This document shows positions 8,601 to 17,320 of a DNA stretch of 58,087 nt, in pieces. A program made the position numbers and the translations under genes. Source of the stretch: a virus; IMG/VR virus record IMGVR_UViG_3300008629_000005, positions 1 through 58,087 of that record. One strand, given 5' to 3'. Every line of letters starts with the position of its first letter. The first letter of the stretch is position 1. The notes beneath the pieces were generated by a model. It had not been told where the DNA came from. It saw nothing but the letters and a program-made list of their open reading frames with translations, and made no database searches.

Positions 8601-9036
8601 AGACTACCAAACTAAGATACCACCAGTAACAGAAGACCACCCATTGTGGGTAATGTCTCTTGGATTTATGACAAGAAAGTATACAAACTACTGGAACAAG
8701 ACCGTAAATATTTCAAAACTTGAAAGAGAGTTTGATTTTAAAGATAAAATTGTATGTATTTTAGGAAGTGGGATTGGTTTATTAGGACACATTGCAGACA
8801 TATATGGTGCAAAAAAGATTATAGGAGTGGAAAAGGAATTCTGGCCAGTAGTATATACTAGAGGTTTATATCCTAATTGGGATATAAGGTGGGGAGATTA
8901 TAACCAAGGAGAGTTGCCCAAAGCTAATTTATATTTGTATGGTGATAAATTACAGATAAAGGGTAACGATTTTATGAGCGAATTCTATCAAAAGCACCAA
9001 AGAGCATTTAAAGAAATGGAACGAATAAATGGTTAA
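8584..9036 (+). CDS. Methyltransferase-like Rossmann protein inserted between terminase genes
   Basis: 150 residues. The centre has a Rossmann-like motif: hydrophobic strand VCILGSGIGLLGHIA (Gly-rich loop, residues about 58-72) and 15 residues later the acidic strand end IIGVEKEF, as in class I SAM-dependent methyltransferases. It stops well short of a full 200-plus residue enzyme, with no motif IV that I can see, so it may be a minimal or degenerate form. It overlaps gp16 by 17 bp and gp17 by 8 bp, so it is translated as part of the terminase operon. Function unknown. Confidence 0.6.
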   Translation: MFRIAKDYQTKIPPVTEDHPLWVMSLGFMTRKYTNYWNKTVNISKLEREFDFKDKIVCILGSGIGLLGHIADIYGAKKIIGVEKEFWPVVYTRGLYPNWDIRWGDYNQGELPKANLYLYGDKLQIKGNDFMSEFYQKHQRAFKEMERING

Positions 9037-10633
9037 ACCAACTAACGAAGGATACCTCGGAAACACACTCATTAAACGAGCTGGTGTTGAAGAGCAGTAT
9101 ACCAAAGAACAGTTGGAAGAATATATGAAGTGTTCTAAAGACCCTAAACATTTCATTGAATCATATACACAGATTATATCCCTAGACGAAGGTATGGTTC
9201 CTTTTGCACTTCGTGGATATCAAGAAGACTTAATAGACCATTATAATGATAATCGATTTAGTGTAGTATTGGCTGCAAGACAATCAGGCAAATCAATCAC
9301 TTCTTGTGCATTCTTATTGTGGTATCTCTTATTTCACCCCGAAGTAACTGTTGCTGTTCTTGCAAACAAAGGTGCTATTGCGAGGGAAATGATTGCGAGA
9401 ATCGTGACCATGTTAGAGTCTGTTCCATTTTTCTTACAGCCCGGCGTTAAGATTCTTAACAAGGGTTCAATAGAATTTTCAAATGATTCTAAAGTAGTTG
9501 CAGCTGCAACGAGTTCAAGTTCAATTCGTGGTATGTCAATCAATATGTTGTATCTAGATGAGTTTGCTTTCGTAGAAGATGCAGATACATTCTATACTGC
9601 AACATATCCCGTTATCACATCAGGTAAAGATTCAAAGGTGATTATAACCTCAACTGCAAATGGTGTGGGTAATATGTTTCATAAAATATATGAATCTGCA
9701 GTACATGAACAATCAGAATATAGACATTTTATTATAAACTGGTTTGATGTGCCAGACCGAGATGAAGAATGGAAAGCAATGACCATTGCAAATACCTCGG
9801 AGGCTCAGTTCGAACAAGAGTATGGTAATAGTTTCTTAGGAACAGGAAATACACTTATTAATGCAGATACCTTGTTAGGTATGAAAGCATGGGAACCTGA
9901 ATGGCATAGAGACGGGGTCAACATATATAAAAGACCAAAGGAAGGTCATGAATACATCTGCACAGTAGATGTTGCAAAAGGAAGAGGTATGGATCACTCC
10001 ACCTTTACCGTAATTGATGTATCTACGAAACCTTTTGAACAGGTTGCAACATACAGGGATAGTATGATAAGTCCCATGCTGTTTCCTGATATTATAAATA
10101 AGTATGTAAGGACATATAATGAGGCGTTAGTTATTATAGAAAACAACGCAGAAGGTGCAATGGTAGCAAATCAGTTGCACTATGATATAGAATATCCCAA
10201 TGTTTTTACTCAAGGTTTATTAAAAGCAGAAGATATTGGGGTCACAGTAAACAGAAAAATTAAACGAGTCGGTTGTTCTACTCTTAAAGAATTATTAGAA
10301 GAAACCCGACTAACAGTTGTAGACCGTGCTACTATAACAGAACTTATGACCTTTGTCACAAAAGGAAATTCCTTTGAAGCTGACAGAGGATACCATGATG
10401 ATATGGTTATGAATCTCGTATTATTCAGTTGGTTTATTACTACTGAATACTTTTATCACCTTACGGATACACAAGTCAAAGACTTATTGTATGCCGAACA
10501 ACAGAAGTTGATAGAAGATGATGTCTTACCAGCTGGTGTTTTCGGAGAAGAAAGACCCGAAGAGACTACCTTCGTTGATGATGAAGGAGACCGTTGGTTT
10601 AACAAAGATATGGAAAACGAAATAAATTGGTAG
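9029..10633 (+). CDS. gp17: Large terminase subunit gp17
   Basis: 534 residues, the ATP-driven DNA packaging motor and nuclease. N-terminal ATPase: Walker A AARQSGKS near residue 82, Walker B MLYLDEFAF near 174, coupling motif TSTANG near 208. C-terminal RNase H-like nuclease: first Asp in DVAKGRGMDHS near 313, then VIIENN and a final DDMVMN carrying the catalytic acidic residues. Slightly shorter than T4 gp17 (610 aa), as usual in marine relatives. The 8-bp overlap with the upstream ORF implies coupled translation. Confidence 0.96.
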   Translation: MVKPTNEGYLGNTLIKRAGVEEQYTKEQLEEYMKCSKDPKHFIESYTQIISLDEGMVPFALRGYQEDLIDHYNDNRFSVVLAARQSGKSITSCAFLLWYLLFHPEVTVAVLANKGAIAREMIARIVTMLESVPFFLQPGVKILNKGSIEFSNDSKVVAAATSSSSIRGMSINMLYLDEFAFVEDADTFYTATYPVITSGKDSKVIITSTANGVGNMFHKIYESAVHEQSEYRHFIINWFDVPDRDEEWKAMTIANTSEAQFEQEYGNSFLGTGNTLINADTLLGMKAWEPEWHRDGVNIYKRPKEGHEYICTVDVAKGRGMDHSTFTVIDVSTKPFEQVATYRDSMISPMLFPDIINKYVRTYNEALVIIENNAEGAMVANQLHYDIEYPNVFTQGLLKAEDIGVTVNRKIKRVGCSTLKELLEETRLTVVDRATITELMTFVTKGNSFEADRGYHDDMVMNLVLFSWFITTEYFYHLTDTQVKDLLYAEQQKLIEDDVLPAGVFGEERPEETTFVDDEGDRWFNKDMENEINW

Positions 10634-10653
10634 TTCATTAGAGTTAAGAAAGT

Positions 10654-10661
10654 TATAAATA
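10654..10661 (+). promoter_or_regulatory. Late promoter TATAAATA for gp18-gp19
   Basis: Perfect late consensus. The predicted +1 is about 10667, giving a leader of about 33 nt with a GTAA...TTAC hairpin and AGGAG before the ATG at 10700. Confidence 0.8.
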
Positions 10662-10699
10662 AAACAGTAAACAACTTTTTACATTAACAGGAGAAAAGT

Positions 10700-12673
10700 A
10701 TGGCATTTCAAGTATCACCAGGCGTTCAGGTCAAAGAAGTAGACTTGACAAATGTTGTGCCTGCAGTATCTTCCACAACTGGAGGATTCGCGGGTTCATT
10801 TAGATGGGGCCCTGTTGATGAAGTAGTATCAGTTTCAGATAGCGTAGGTTTAGTAGATACCTTCTTTACACCAGCAGACACAGACGCTGGTGCAGAGGAT
10901 TTCTATTCTGCAGAGGCTTTCTTACGATATGGTTCATCATTAAGAGTTGTTCGTGTTGCCAGTTCAACAGCTTACAATGCAAACATAGGTGGAGACACCG
11001 ATGCAAGTATTAAAAACCTTTCAGGGTATCAATCGTCTCATGAAGACGGTGGTGCTGCTGGAACGGTTGGGGCATGGACTGCAAAATATCCCGGCGCAAT
11101 CGGTAATTCATTAAAGGTTAGTGTTTGTGCATCAAGTGATGCATATTACAATGACAATGTGACTACTACTGACGAAGCAGAAGCTATAGGACAAACTGTT
11201 ATCAGTGTAACTGCTGAAACAGGTTTCCAAATTAGAGATATAGTTAGGTTTGGGACTGACACTCAAGAATATAGAGTGACAGCAAAAGCAACAGGAACAA
11301 TAACCGTAGAAGCCCTTAACCAACCAGCTGGAACTGGGTTAGTTACCGCAGTAGCTAACGCAACACAAGTTCACAGATATTGGGAGTTTTATAACAAATT
11401 TGATAAAGCACCCGGCACATCTGCATCTGCAACAGCAGTATCAGGTAGTGCAGACGAGATTCATGTAGTCGTAGTAGACGAAGACGGAGTAATTTCAGGA
11501 AAACAAAACGAGATTTTAGAATCTTACGGATTTGTTTCTTGTGCTTCTGATGCAAAAAATTCAGAAGGTGCTTCAAACTACTACAAAACTGTAATCAATA
11601 ATCAATCCAAATGGATTTGGTGGACTGGTCACTCAACATCAACTCACGCTGCAAATAACAGTGTGACCACTCACGCAGCTTCAGGAAGCACTGCATTCGG
11701 CAGACCTTCAGCACCAATATCCTCATCATTGGCAAACGGAGCTGACGGAACATTACCTACACCAGCAGTAAAATATGCTGGATATGTAGATAATTTCGGA
11801 GATTCCGAAACAGTAGATGTTAGTTTCTTAGTAACAGGTTCAACTAGAACCTCTAACGGAGACATAGTAGCAGACCACAACACTATCGTCAATCAATTAA
11901 TTCAGATTGCAGAAAACCGAAAAGACTGTATGGTAATTGCTTCACCTAGAAAAGCATCAGTCGTTAATGTCACTTCTGAATCAACTCAAAGTTCAAATGT
12001 TACAACTGATTTTTCAAGTGTAACTTCAAGTTCTTATGCAGTTCTAGATTCAGGCTGGGTATACCAGTATGACAGATACAATGACAGATATGTTTGGGTG
12101 CCTGGCAACGGACATACAGCAGGTATCATGGCCAGAGCAGACCTATTACGAGACCCTTGGTATTCACCAGCGGGATTCTCTAGAGGTCAGTATCTAGGAA
12201 TAACTAAACTTGCATTTAACCCATCACAATCATCTAGAGATGATTTATACAGTGCAAGAATCAATCCTATATGCACATTTCCCGGCCAAGGAACAGTTCT
12301 CTTCGGAGATAAGACTGCATTAACAAGTCCTTCAGCATTTGACAGAATAAATGTTAGAAGGCTGTTCATCGTTTTAGAGAAGGCAATAGCAACAGCTGCT
12401 AAATCACAACTCTTTGAATTCAATGATGCATTCACAAGAGCACAGTTTAGAGCTGCTGTAGAACCTTTCTTAAGAGATGTTAAGAACAGAAGAGGCCTAG
12501 TAGATTTCACAGTATTATGTGACGAAACAAACAACACGGATAGTGTTATTGATAGAAACGAATTTGTTTGTTCTATCTTTGTTAAACCTGCTAGAAGTAT
12601 TAACTTTATCACTCTTAACTTCGTGGCTGCAAGGTCAGGGGTTGAGTTTGAAGAAATCTACGGAGCAGTTTAA
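10700..12673 (+). CDS. gp18: Tail sheath protein gp18
   Basis: 657 residues, close to T4 gp18 (659 aa). The N-terminus SPGVQVKEVDLTNVVPAVSS is the conserved contractile-sheath start and the C-terminal region (LLRDPWYSPAGFSRGQYLG, then DRINVRRLFIVLEKAI and a final FVAARSGVEFEEIYG) is the conserved sheath core. The variable Ser/Thr-rich middle (about 120-400) would form the outer domains. Forms the contractile sheath around the gp19 tube. AGGAG five to six bases before the ATG and its own late promoter suit high expression. Confidence 0.96.
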   Translation: MAFQVSPGVQVKEVDLTNVVPAVSSTTGGFAGSFRWGPVDEVVSVSDSVGLVDTFFTPADTDAGAEDFYSAEAFLRYGSSLRVVRVASSTAYNANIGGDTDASIKNLSGYQSSHEDGGAAGTVGAWTAKYPGAIGNSLKVSVCASSDAYYNDNVTTTDEAEAIGQTVISVTAETGFQIRDIVRFGTDTQEYRVTAKATGTITVEALNQPAGTGLVTAVANATQVHRYWEFYNKFDKAPGTSASATAVSGSADEIHVVVVDEDGVISGKQNEILESYGFVSCASDAKNSEGASNYYKTVINNQSKWIWWTGHSTSTHAANNSVTTHAASGSTAFGRPSAPISSSLANGADGTLPTPAVKYAGYVDNFGDSETVDVSFLVTGSTRTSNGDIVADHNTIVNQLIQIAENRKDCMVIASPRKASVVNVTSESTQSSNVTTDFSSVTSSSYAVLDSGWVYQYDRYNDRYVWVPGNGHTAGIMARADLLRDPWYSPAGFSRGQYLGITKLAFNPSQSSRDDLYSARINPICTFPGQGTVLFGDKTALTSPSAFDRINVRRLFIVLEKAIATAAKSQLFEFNDAFTRAQFRAAVEPFLRDVKNRRGLVDFTVLCDETNNTDSVIDRNEFVCSIFVKPARSINFITLNFVAARSGVEFEEIYGAV

Positions 12674-12683
12674 GGAGTAAAGA

Positions 12684-13181
12684 ATGGCAACAATAGATGA
12701 ATTTAAAGCACAACTGATTGGTGGTGGCCCAAGACCTAACCGTTTCAGAGTCTTCATTCCTAGAGCAGGCAATAGGATTGAGTTCCTATGTAAGGCTGCA
12801 AATATACCAGCTGCGACCCTAGGTGAAATTGCATTAAACTTTAGAGGACATATTCTCAAATTAGCTGGAGACAGGACATTCGAAGATTGGTCAATTACCG
12901 TAATCAATGATTCTGAATTCAGTGCTAGAAGTGGTCTCGAAGCTTGGCAACAAGACATTCAAGAACTTGATTCAGGTGTAGGTATGGCAAGTAATGATTA
13001 CCTACTCTCAAGAGCGTTTGTCGAACAATTAGGTAAAGACGACGCTGTTCTCGCGAGATATGAGTTCTTCAACATGTTCCCTAAAAACATTGCTGCTATC
13101 GAATTAAATTACGAAACAGTAGATGCATTAGAGGAGTTTACAGTTGATTTCACATATTCTCATTGGGAAAGAGTCAAGTAA
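12684..13181 (+). CDS. gp19: Tail tube protein gp19
   Basis: 165 residues against 163 in T4. N-terminal KAQLIGGGPRPNRFRVFIP and the PAATLGE strand, then FEDWSITVINDSEF, follow the tube-protein fold. It polymerises into the inner tail tube. Placed 10 bp after the sheath gene with AAGGAG before its ATG and probably read from the same late promoter. A hairpin and a new late box separate it from gp20. Confidence 0.94.
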   Translation: MATIDEFKAQLIGGGPRPNRFRVFIPRAGNRIEFLCKAANIPAATLGEIALNFRGHILKLAGDRTFEDWSITVINDSEFSARSGLEAWQQDIQELDSGVGMASNDYLLSRAFVEQLGKDDAVLARYEFFNMFPKNIAAIELNYETVDALEEFTVDFTYSHWERVK

Positions 13182-13195
13182 TTACAGTGACATAA

Positions 13196-13210
13196 CCTCG
13201 GTTAGCGAGG
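13196..13210 (+). terminator. Short hairpin between gp19 and gp20
   Basis: CCTCG and CGAGG (5 bp) flank a GTTAG loop directly before the CATAAATA late box. There is no U-run, so it is more likely an RNA 3'-end stabiliser or weak terminator for the gp18-gp19 mRNA. Confidence 0.45.
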
Positions 13211-13218
13211 CATAAATA
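13211..13218 (+). promoter_or_regulatory. Late promoter box (CATAAATA), leaderless start of gp20
   Basis: Box, then ATATT, then ATG of gp20 at 13224. The sequence through -1 matches the extended T4 late consensus closely. Predicted +1 is the A of the start codon. Confidence 0.7.
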
Positions 13219-13223
13219 ATATT

Positions 13224-14759
13224 ATGGAATTATTTGGGTTTGAAATAACTCGGAAGAAAGACGAGTTACGAGTCAAGGAAACACAAACGGCAAAATCGTT
13301 TGTGCCTCCTATTGACGATGATGGCACTCCAGTCATTCAACAACAAGCTGGATATATATCTGGCGGAGCATATGGTGCTTATGTTGATATGGAAGGTGGT
13401 ATCAAGAATGAGGCTGAGCTCATTCGAAGATACAGAGAGACATCATTAGTTCCCGAATGTGACTCAGCAATAGAAGATATAGTTAATGAGTGTATTACTT
13501 CTGATACTTCGGATAGAATAGTTGCACTCGACCTCCGAGATGTCAAACTCTCGGACAGCATCAAGAACAAGATGCAAGACGAGTTTGCACACATCTTATC
13601 CCTAATGAAGTTCAATTCGAACTCTCATGAAATTTTCAGAAAGTGGTATGTTGACGGCAGGATTTATTTCCATAAAGTCGTTGATACTAAACGCCCAAAA
13701 CTAGGTATCGTAGATTTAAGGAACATTGACCCTCTTAAAATTAAGAAGGTTAGAAATGTCGAAAAGGGTAAAGACCCAAAGACGAAGATAGAACGAGTAG
13801 AGAAAGTCGAAGAGTTCTATGTCTTTAACGACAAAGGTTTTGATAAGACATCTGCAATGGAAGGTTCAACCGTTAAGATTGCACCTGAAGCAGTAACTTA
13901 CACAACCAGTGGATTACTAGACTACACAAGGAATGTAGTCATAGGTTATCTACACAAGGCATTGAAGACTGCAAACCAGTTAGCAATGATGGAAGATGCA
14001 CTTGTTATCTATAGGATTTCAAGGGCTCCTGAGAGGAGAATCTTCTACATTGATGTTGGTAACTTGCCAAAAGCAAAGGCAGAACAATACCTTACAGATG
14101 TTATGCACAAGTATAGAAATAAACTCGTGTATAATGCAGAGACAGGTGAAATCAAGGACGATAGAAAACACATGTCAATGCTAGAGGACTTTTGGTTGCC
14201 TCGGAGAGAAGGTGGTAGAGGAACAGAGATTACCACATTGCCAGGCGGTCAAAACCTTGCAGACATAGATGATATTGAATACTTCAAGAAGAAGTTATAT
14301 CAATCTTTAAATGTGCCTGCAACGAGAATGGAAGCAGATAACGGATTCAATATGGGTCGTGCTTCTGAAATCTCAAGAGATGAACTTAAATTTAATAAGT
14401 TCACAAACAGACTTCAAAAGAAGTTTGCAAGAATTTTTACAGATGTCCTTAAGACACATTTGGTTCTTAAGGAAATTGTAACTGGTGAAGAGTTTGATAA
14501 AGTCAAAGACTTCATACAGTTTGATTTTGCGACTGACAACCACTTTACAGAGTTGAAAGAAGCAGAAATTTTAAGAGAGAGATTAGATACTCTTTCAACC
14601 ATAGGAGACTATGTTGGTAAATACTACTCTAATGAGTACATTAGAAAGTATGTGTTAAGACAAACCGAAGAGGATATTAAACTCATCGACAAACAAATTG
14701 CCAGTGAAGGTGAAGCGGAAGGCGGTGACGATAGTTCTCAAGATGACGGGGGATGGTAA
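13224..14759 (+). CDS. gp20: Portal protein gp20
   Basis: 511 residues (T4: 524). Recognised by AELIRRYRETSLVPECDSAI near residue 63, the RISRAPERRIFYIDVGNLPK core near 265 and RMEADNGFNMGRASEISRDE near 370, the stretch much used as a marker for T4-like myoviruses. Dodecameric portal at the head vertex; nucleates prohead assembly and is the DNA channel. The start is fixed by the late box five bases upstream, with no ribosome-binding site. Stop overlaps the next start (TAATG). Confidence 0.96.
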   Translation: MELFGFEITRKKDELRVKETQTAKSFVPPIDDDGTPVIQQQAGYISGGAYGAYVDMEGGIKNEAELIRRYRETSLVPECDSAIEDIVNECITSDTSDRIVALDLRDVKLSDSIKNKMQDEFAHILSLMKFNSNSHEIFRKWYVDGRIYFHKVVDTKRPKLGIVDLRNIDPLKIKKVRNVEKGKDPKTKIERVEKVEEFYVFNDKGFDKTSAMEGSTVKIAPEAVTYTTSGLLDYTRNVVIGYLHKALKTANQLAMMEDALVIYRISRAPERRIFYIDVGNLPKAKAEQYLTDVMHKYRNKLVYNAETGEIKDDRKHMSMLEDFWLPRREGGRGTEITTLPGGQNLADIDDIEYFKKKLYQSLNVPATRMEADNGFNMGRASEISRDELKFNKFTNRLQKKFARIFTDVLKTHLVLKEIVTGEEFDKVKDFIQFDFATDNHFTELKEAEILRERLDTLSTIGDYVGKYYSNEYIRKYVLRQTEEDIKLIDKQIASEGEAEGGDDSSQDDGGW

Positions 14760-14947
14760 TGAGCGAAGAAAACATATCAAGAAAGATAGTTGACGGAATT
14801 GAAGCAGGAAAGTTAGAACAAGCAAAGACAGATGTTTTTGACGGAATCAAACAGAAAGCTGCAGAAGTTGTTGATATGAAACGAGTTGAGAAGTCTGTTA
14901 ATTGGGCAGATAATCAACCCGAACCTTCTGAAACAGAGGAGTCTTAA
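14759..14947 (+). CDS. Probable prohead core protein (gp67-like)
   Basis: 62 residues from the ATG overlapping the gp20 stop. Charged and helical, with the pattern IVDGIEAGKLEQAKTDVFDGI followed by a basic/acidic tail. In T4-like genomes the gene between gp20 and the protease encodes the small prohead core protein gp67 (80 aa in T4), and size, composition and position agree. The sequence similarity itself is weak, so the call rests mainly on synteny. Confidence 0.6.
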   Translation: MSEENISRKIVDGIEAGKLEQAKTDVFDGIKQKAAEVVDMKRVEKSVNWADNQPEPSETEES

Positions 14948-15240
14948 TGAAAGATTTTAAGGAGTTGGCTCAGGAGCTCCATGAGGCAAAGTTTGTTTGT
15001 CCCGATGGGCATGAGTTGATTCGAACAGAAAGTTTAAAACTTGGTGCAGAAGCTATAAATATATATTACACCGAGTGTAAAGAGGGTATTTCAGTATTTC
15101 TTAACGGACATGAAATACAAGAAACCTTCGGGGACGAAGAGTCCTTAAAAATTGGTATGCAGAGTGTGAAGCAAATATTGCAAGACATGTCCGAAGAAGG
15201 TATATCAATAGAGGAAATTACGAATGAAATTAATATCTGA
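14947..15240 (+). CDS. Unknown small protein between core and protease genes
   Basis: 97 residues, not recognised. Mixed helix/strand, acidic, with an N-terminal amphipathic helix and a VCPDGHEL segment. Stop/start overlap with the gene before and 17-bp overlap with gp21 place it within the prohead assembly operon. In T4 this position holds gp68, another prohead core protein; no clear resemblance can be claimed. Confidence 0.6.
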   Translation: MKDFKELAQELHEAKFVCPDGHELIRTESLKLGAEAINIYYTECKEGISVFLNGHEIQETFGDEESLKIGMQSVKQILQDMSEEGISIEEITNEINI

Positions 15241-15877
15241 ATTTCAAGATTACGGGGTTAGTCCTGTAATTGTAGAAGAAAACAAAGACGGTAAGAAAGA
15301 TTACTTTATCGAAGGTATCTTTATGCAAGCTGAAATTAAGAATCGTAATGGCCGCATATACCCCAAAGAAGTTATACAAACAGAAGTTAAAAGGTATAAC
15401 AAAGAATTCATAAAAGAAGATAGAGCGTTTGGAGAACTAGGACACCCCGAAGGCCCAACGATCAATCTTGACAAAGTATCTCACATGATAACCAAGTTGG
15501 AAGAAGATGGAAACAACTATGTGGGAAGAGCAAAGATTTTATCAACACCAAACGGACAGATAGTTAAAAACTTGATTGATGATGGTGCTAAACTGGGAGT
15601 TTCTTCTAGAGGACTAGGTTCACTAGAGTCTAAAGGAAATGCTCAGTATGTAAAAGACGATTTTCAGTTAGCAACTGCTGCTGATATCGTAGCAGACCCT
15701 TCTGCACCTGAAGCCTTCGTTGAAGGAATAATGGAAGGAGTTGAATGGGTCTATGAGAGTGGTATCTTAAAAGCAAAGGATTTAGACAAAATGCAGTCAG
15801 AATTGAGGACTGCAAAGCTAAATCAGTTGGAAGAAACCAAATTGGAACTATGGAAAAGGTTTGTTGAAAGCCTGTAA
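15224..15877 (+). CDS. gp21: Prohead protease gp21
   Basis: 217 residues (T4: 212). Serine protease of the herpesvirus-assemblin fold: EGIFMQAEIKNRNGRIYP near residue 29, catalytic His in FGELGHPEGP near 73, and catalytic Ser in GVSSRGLGS near 128, with ATAADIVADPSAPEAFVEG after it. It cleaves scaffold, capsid and itself during prohead maturation. The start overlaps the upstream gene by 17 bp. The usual gp21-gp22-gp23 order follows. Confidence 0.95.
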   Translation: MKLISEFQDYGVSPVIVEENKDGKKDYFIEGIFMQAEIKNRNGRIYPKEVIQTEVKRYNKEFIKEDRAFGELGHPEGPTINLDKVSHMITKLEEDGNNYVGRAKILSTPNGQIVKNLIDDGAKLGVSSRGLGSLESKGNAQYVKDDFQLATAADIVADPSAPEAFVEGIMEGVEWVYESGILKAKDLDKMQSELRTAKLNQLEETKLELWKRFVESL

Positions 15878-15879
15878 CA

Positions 15880-15887
15880 TATAAATA
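15880..15887 (+). promoter_or_regulatory. Late promoter TATAAATA for gp22-gp23
   Basis: Perfect consensus. Predicted +1 about 15893, then a GTAAT/ATTAC leader hairpin and CAGGAG before the ATG at 15925. The leader resembles that of gp18. Confidence 0.8.
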
Positions 15888-15924
15888 AAAAAGTAATCAA
15901 TTATTACATAAACAGGAGAAATTT

Positions 15925-17301
15925 ATGTCAGATTTAGAAAACCAAGTAGAGAACACCGAAGAGGTTGATTCCATCGTGGAAGAACCTACTAAAGGTGCCG
16001 AAAAGGGTGACAAGTCTGCTCACAAACAAGGTTCGTCTGCTGAAGAGAAAATCGAAAGCGGTAAAGGCGAAGTCGTCAAACCTGATGAAAATCCTGTTGA
16101 CAAAGCTGTTGCAAGTATTAAAGCTGCAGAAAAAGGTTCGAAAGAAGCTAAAGATGCAGTAAACAAGAATGCTGGCAAAGCAGAGAAGCCCGAGAAACTC
16201 AAAGAAGATGAGGAAAGTTCAGAAGAAGACGAGGTTGTAGCAGAAACTAAAGAAGAAGAAGCTCCAGTTGAATCTAAAATGGAACTAATCAAGGCTGCAG
16301 TCGACAGTATGAAAGGTCTGAACAAAGAAGAAATGAACAAGTTGTTCGCTTCATTGTCAGAAGACGAGGTCGATGAATCCTTGACTAAGGCAGAAGTTGC
16401 ACGAAAAATAGTAGAAGCATTAAAGGCTTCATCTCAAGAAGAAGTTAAAAAGTTTGTAGAATCACTTTCTGCAGAACAAACTGAATCAAAAGATGAAGAA
16501 GACGAGAAAGAAGAATCCGTCAAAGAAGAAGCTTCCGCTGAAGTAGAATCTTCATTAGTTGAGATTGAAATAGATGACGACCTATCTAAAATCTCGGAAT
16601 CACTAGATTTATCAGAAGAGAATGCTGAAAAAGCAAAAACTATCTTCAAAGCTGCAGTTCATAGCAAAGTTGACGAAGTCAAGAAAGAGCTAGAAGAGCA
16701 GTATTCAGAGAATTTAAAAACCCAAGTTGAGACTGTCAAAGAAGAACTAACTGGTTCTGTTGACAAATACTTAACATATTGTGCTGAAGAGTGGTCGAAA
16801 GAAAACGAACTCGCAATAGAAAGGGGTTTGAGATCAGAAATGACTGAAAACTTTATTGAAGGACTCAAAAAATTGTTCGTAGAACATTATGTTGAAGTTC
16901 CCGAAGATAAGTATAATGTCGTTGACGAACTCGCAAATCGTCTTGACGAGATGGAATCCAAACTTGATGCTGAAGTTTCCAAGAATATGGAAATAACAGA
17001 AGAGATTGGTGGTCTTAAAAGACAAAATGTTGTGAGAAAGGCATGTGAAGACTTGTCTGAATCACAAAAAGAGAAAATGGAATCATTATCAAATGGAATA
17101 GATTTCACTGACGAAGCAGATTTCGAAGAGAAAGTTGCAGAAATCAAAGAAGCTTATTTCGGTGTTGACGGTGAATCCATCTCGGAAGAAACCAAGGAAG
17201 AGGAAGGAACAGGTGAATTCTCTACTACTGTAGAAGAAGTCCTTGACCCAACTATTGCTAGGTATTCCGAGGCATTAACTAAACTAAAACCATTAGGTTA
17301 A
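15925..17301 (+). CDS. gp22: Prohead scaffold (core) protein gp22
   Basis: 458 residues, extremely rich in Glu, Lys and Ala and predicted nearly all helical. T4 gp22 is 269 aa; the marine forms are longer, mainly through the acidic low-complexity N-terminal third seen here (residues about 1-210). The C-terminal half, with VPEDKYNVVDELANRLDEM and a NGIDFTDEADFEEKV region, resembles the conserved scaffold core. It forms the internal prohead scaffold and is degraded by gp21. Own late promoter and strong AGGAG. Confidence 0.9.
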   Translation: MSDLENQVENTEEVDSIVEEPTKGAEKGDKSAHKQGSSAEEKIESGKGEVVKPDENPVDKAVASIKAAEKGSKEAKDAVNKNAGKAEKPEKLKEDEESSEEDEVVAETKEEEAPVESKMELIKAAVDSMKGLNKEEMNKLFASLSEDEVDESLTKAEVARKIVEALKASSQEEVKKFVESLSAEQTESKDEEDEKEESVKEEASAEVESSLVEIEIDDDLSKISESLDLSEENAEKAKTIFKAAVHSKVDEVKKELEEQYSENLKTQVETVKEELTGSVDKYLTYCAEEWSKENELAIERGLRSEMTENFIEGLKKLFVEHYVEVPEDKYNVVDELANRLDEMESKLDAEVSKNMEITEEIGGLKRQNVVRKACEDLSESQKEKMESLSNGIDFTDEADFEEKVAEIKEAYFGVDGESISEETKEEEGTGEFSTTVEEVLDPTIARYSEALTKLKPLG

Positions 17302-17320
17302 ATTTAAGGGGTATAACAGT

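Noticed and set aside
12187-12612. 141-codon minus-strand frame inside gp18
   Set aside because: Shadow of codon bias in the conserved sheath C-terminal domain.
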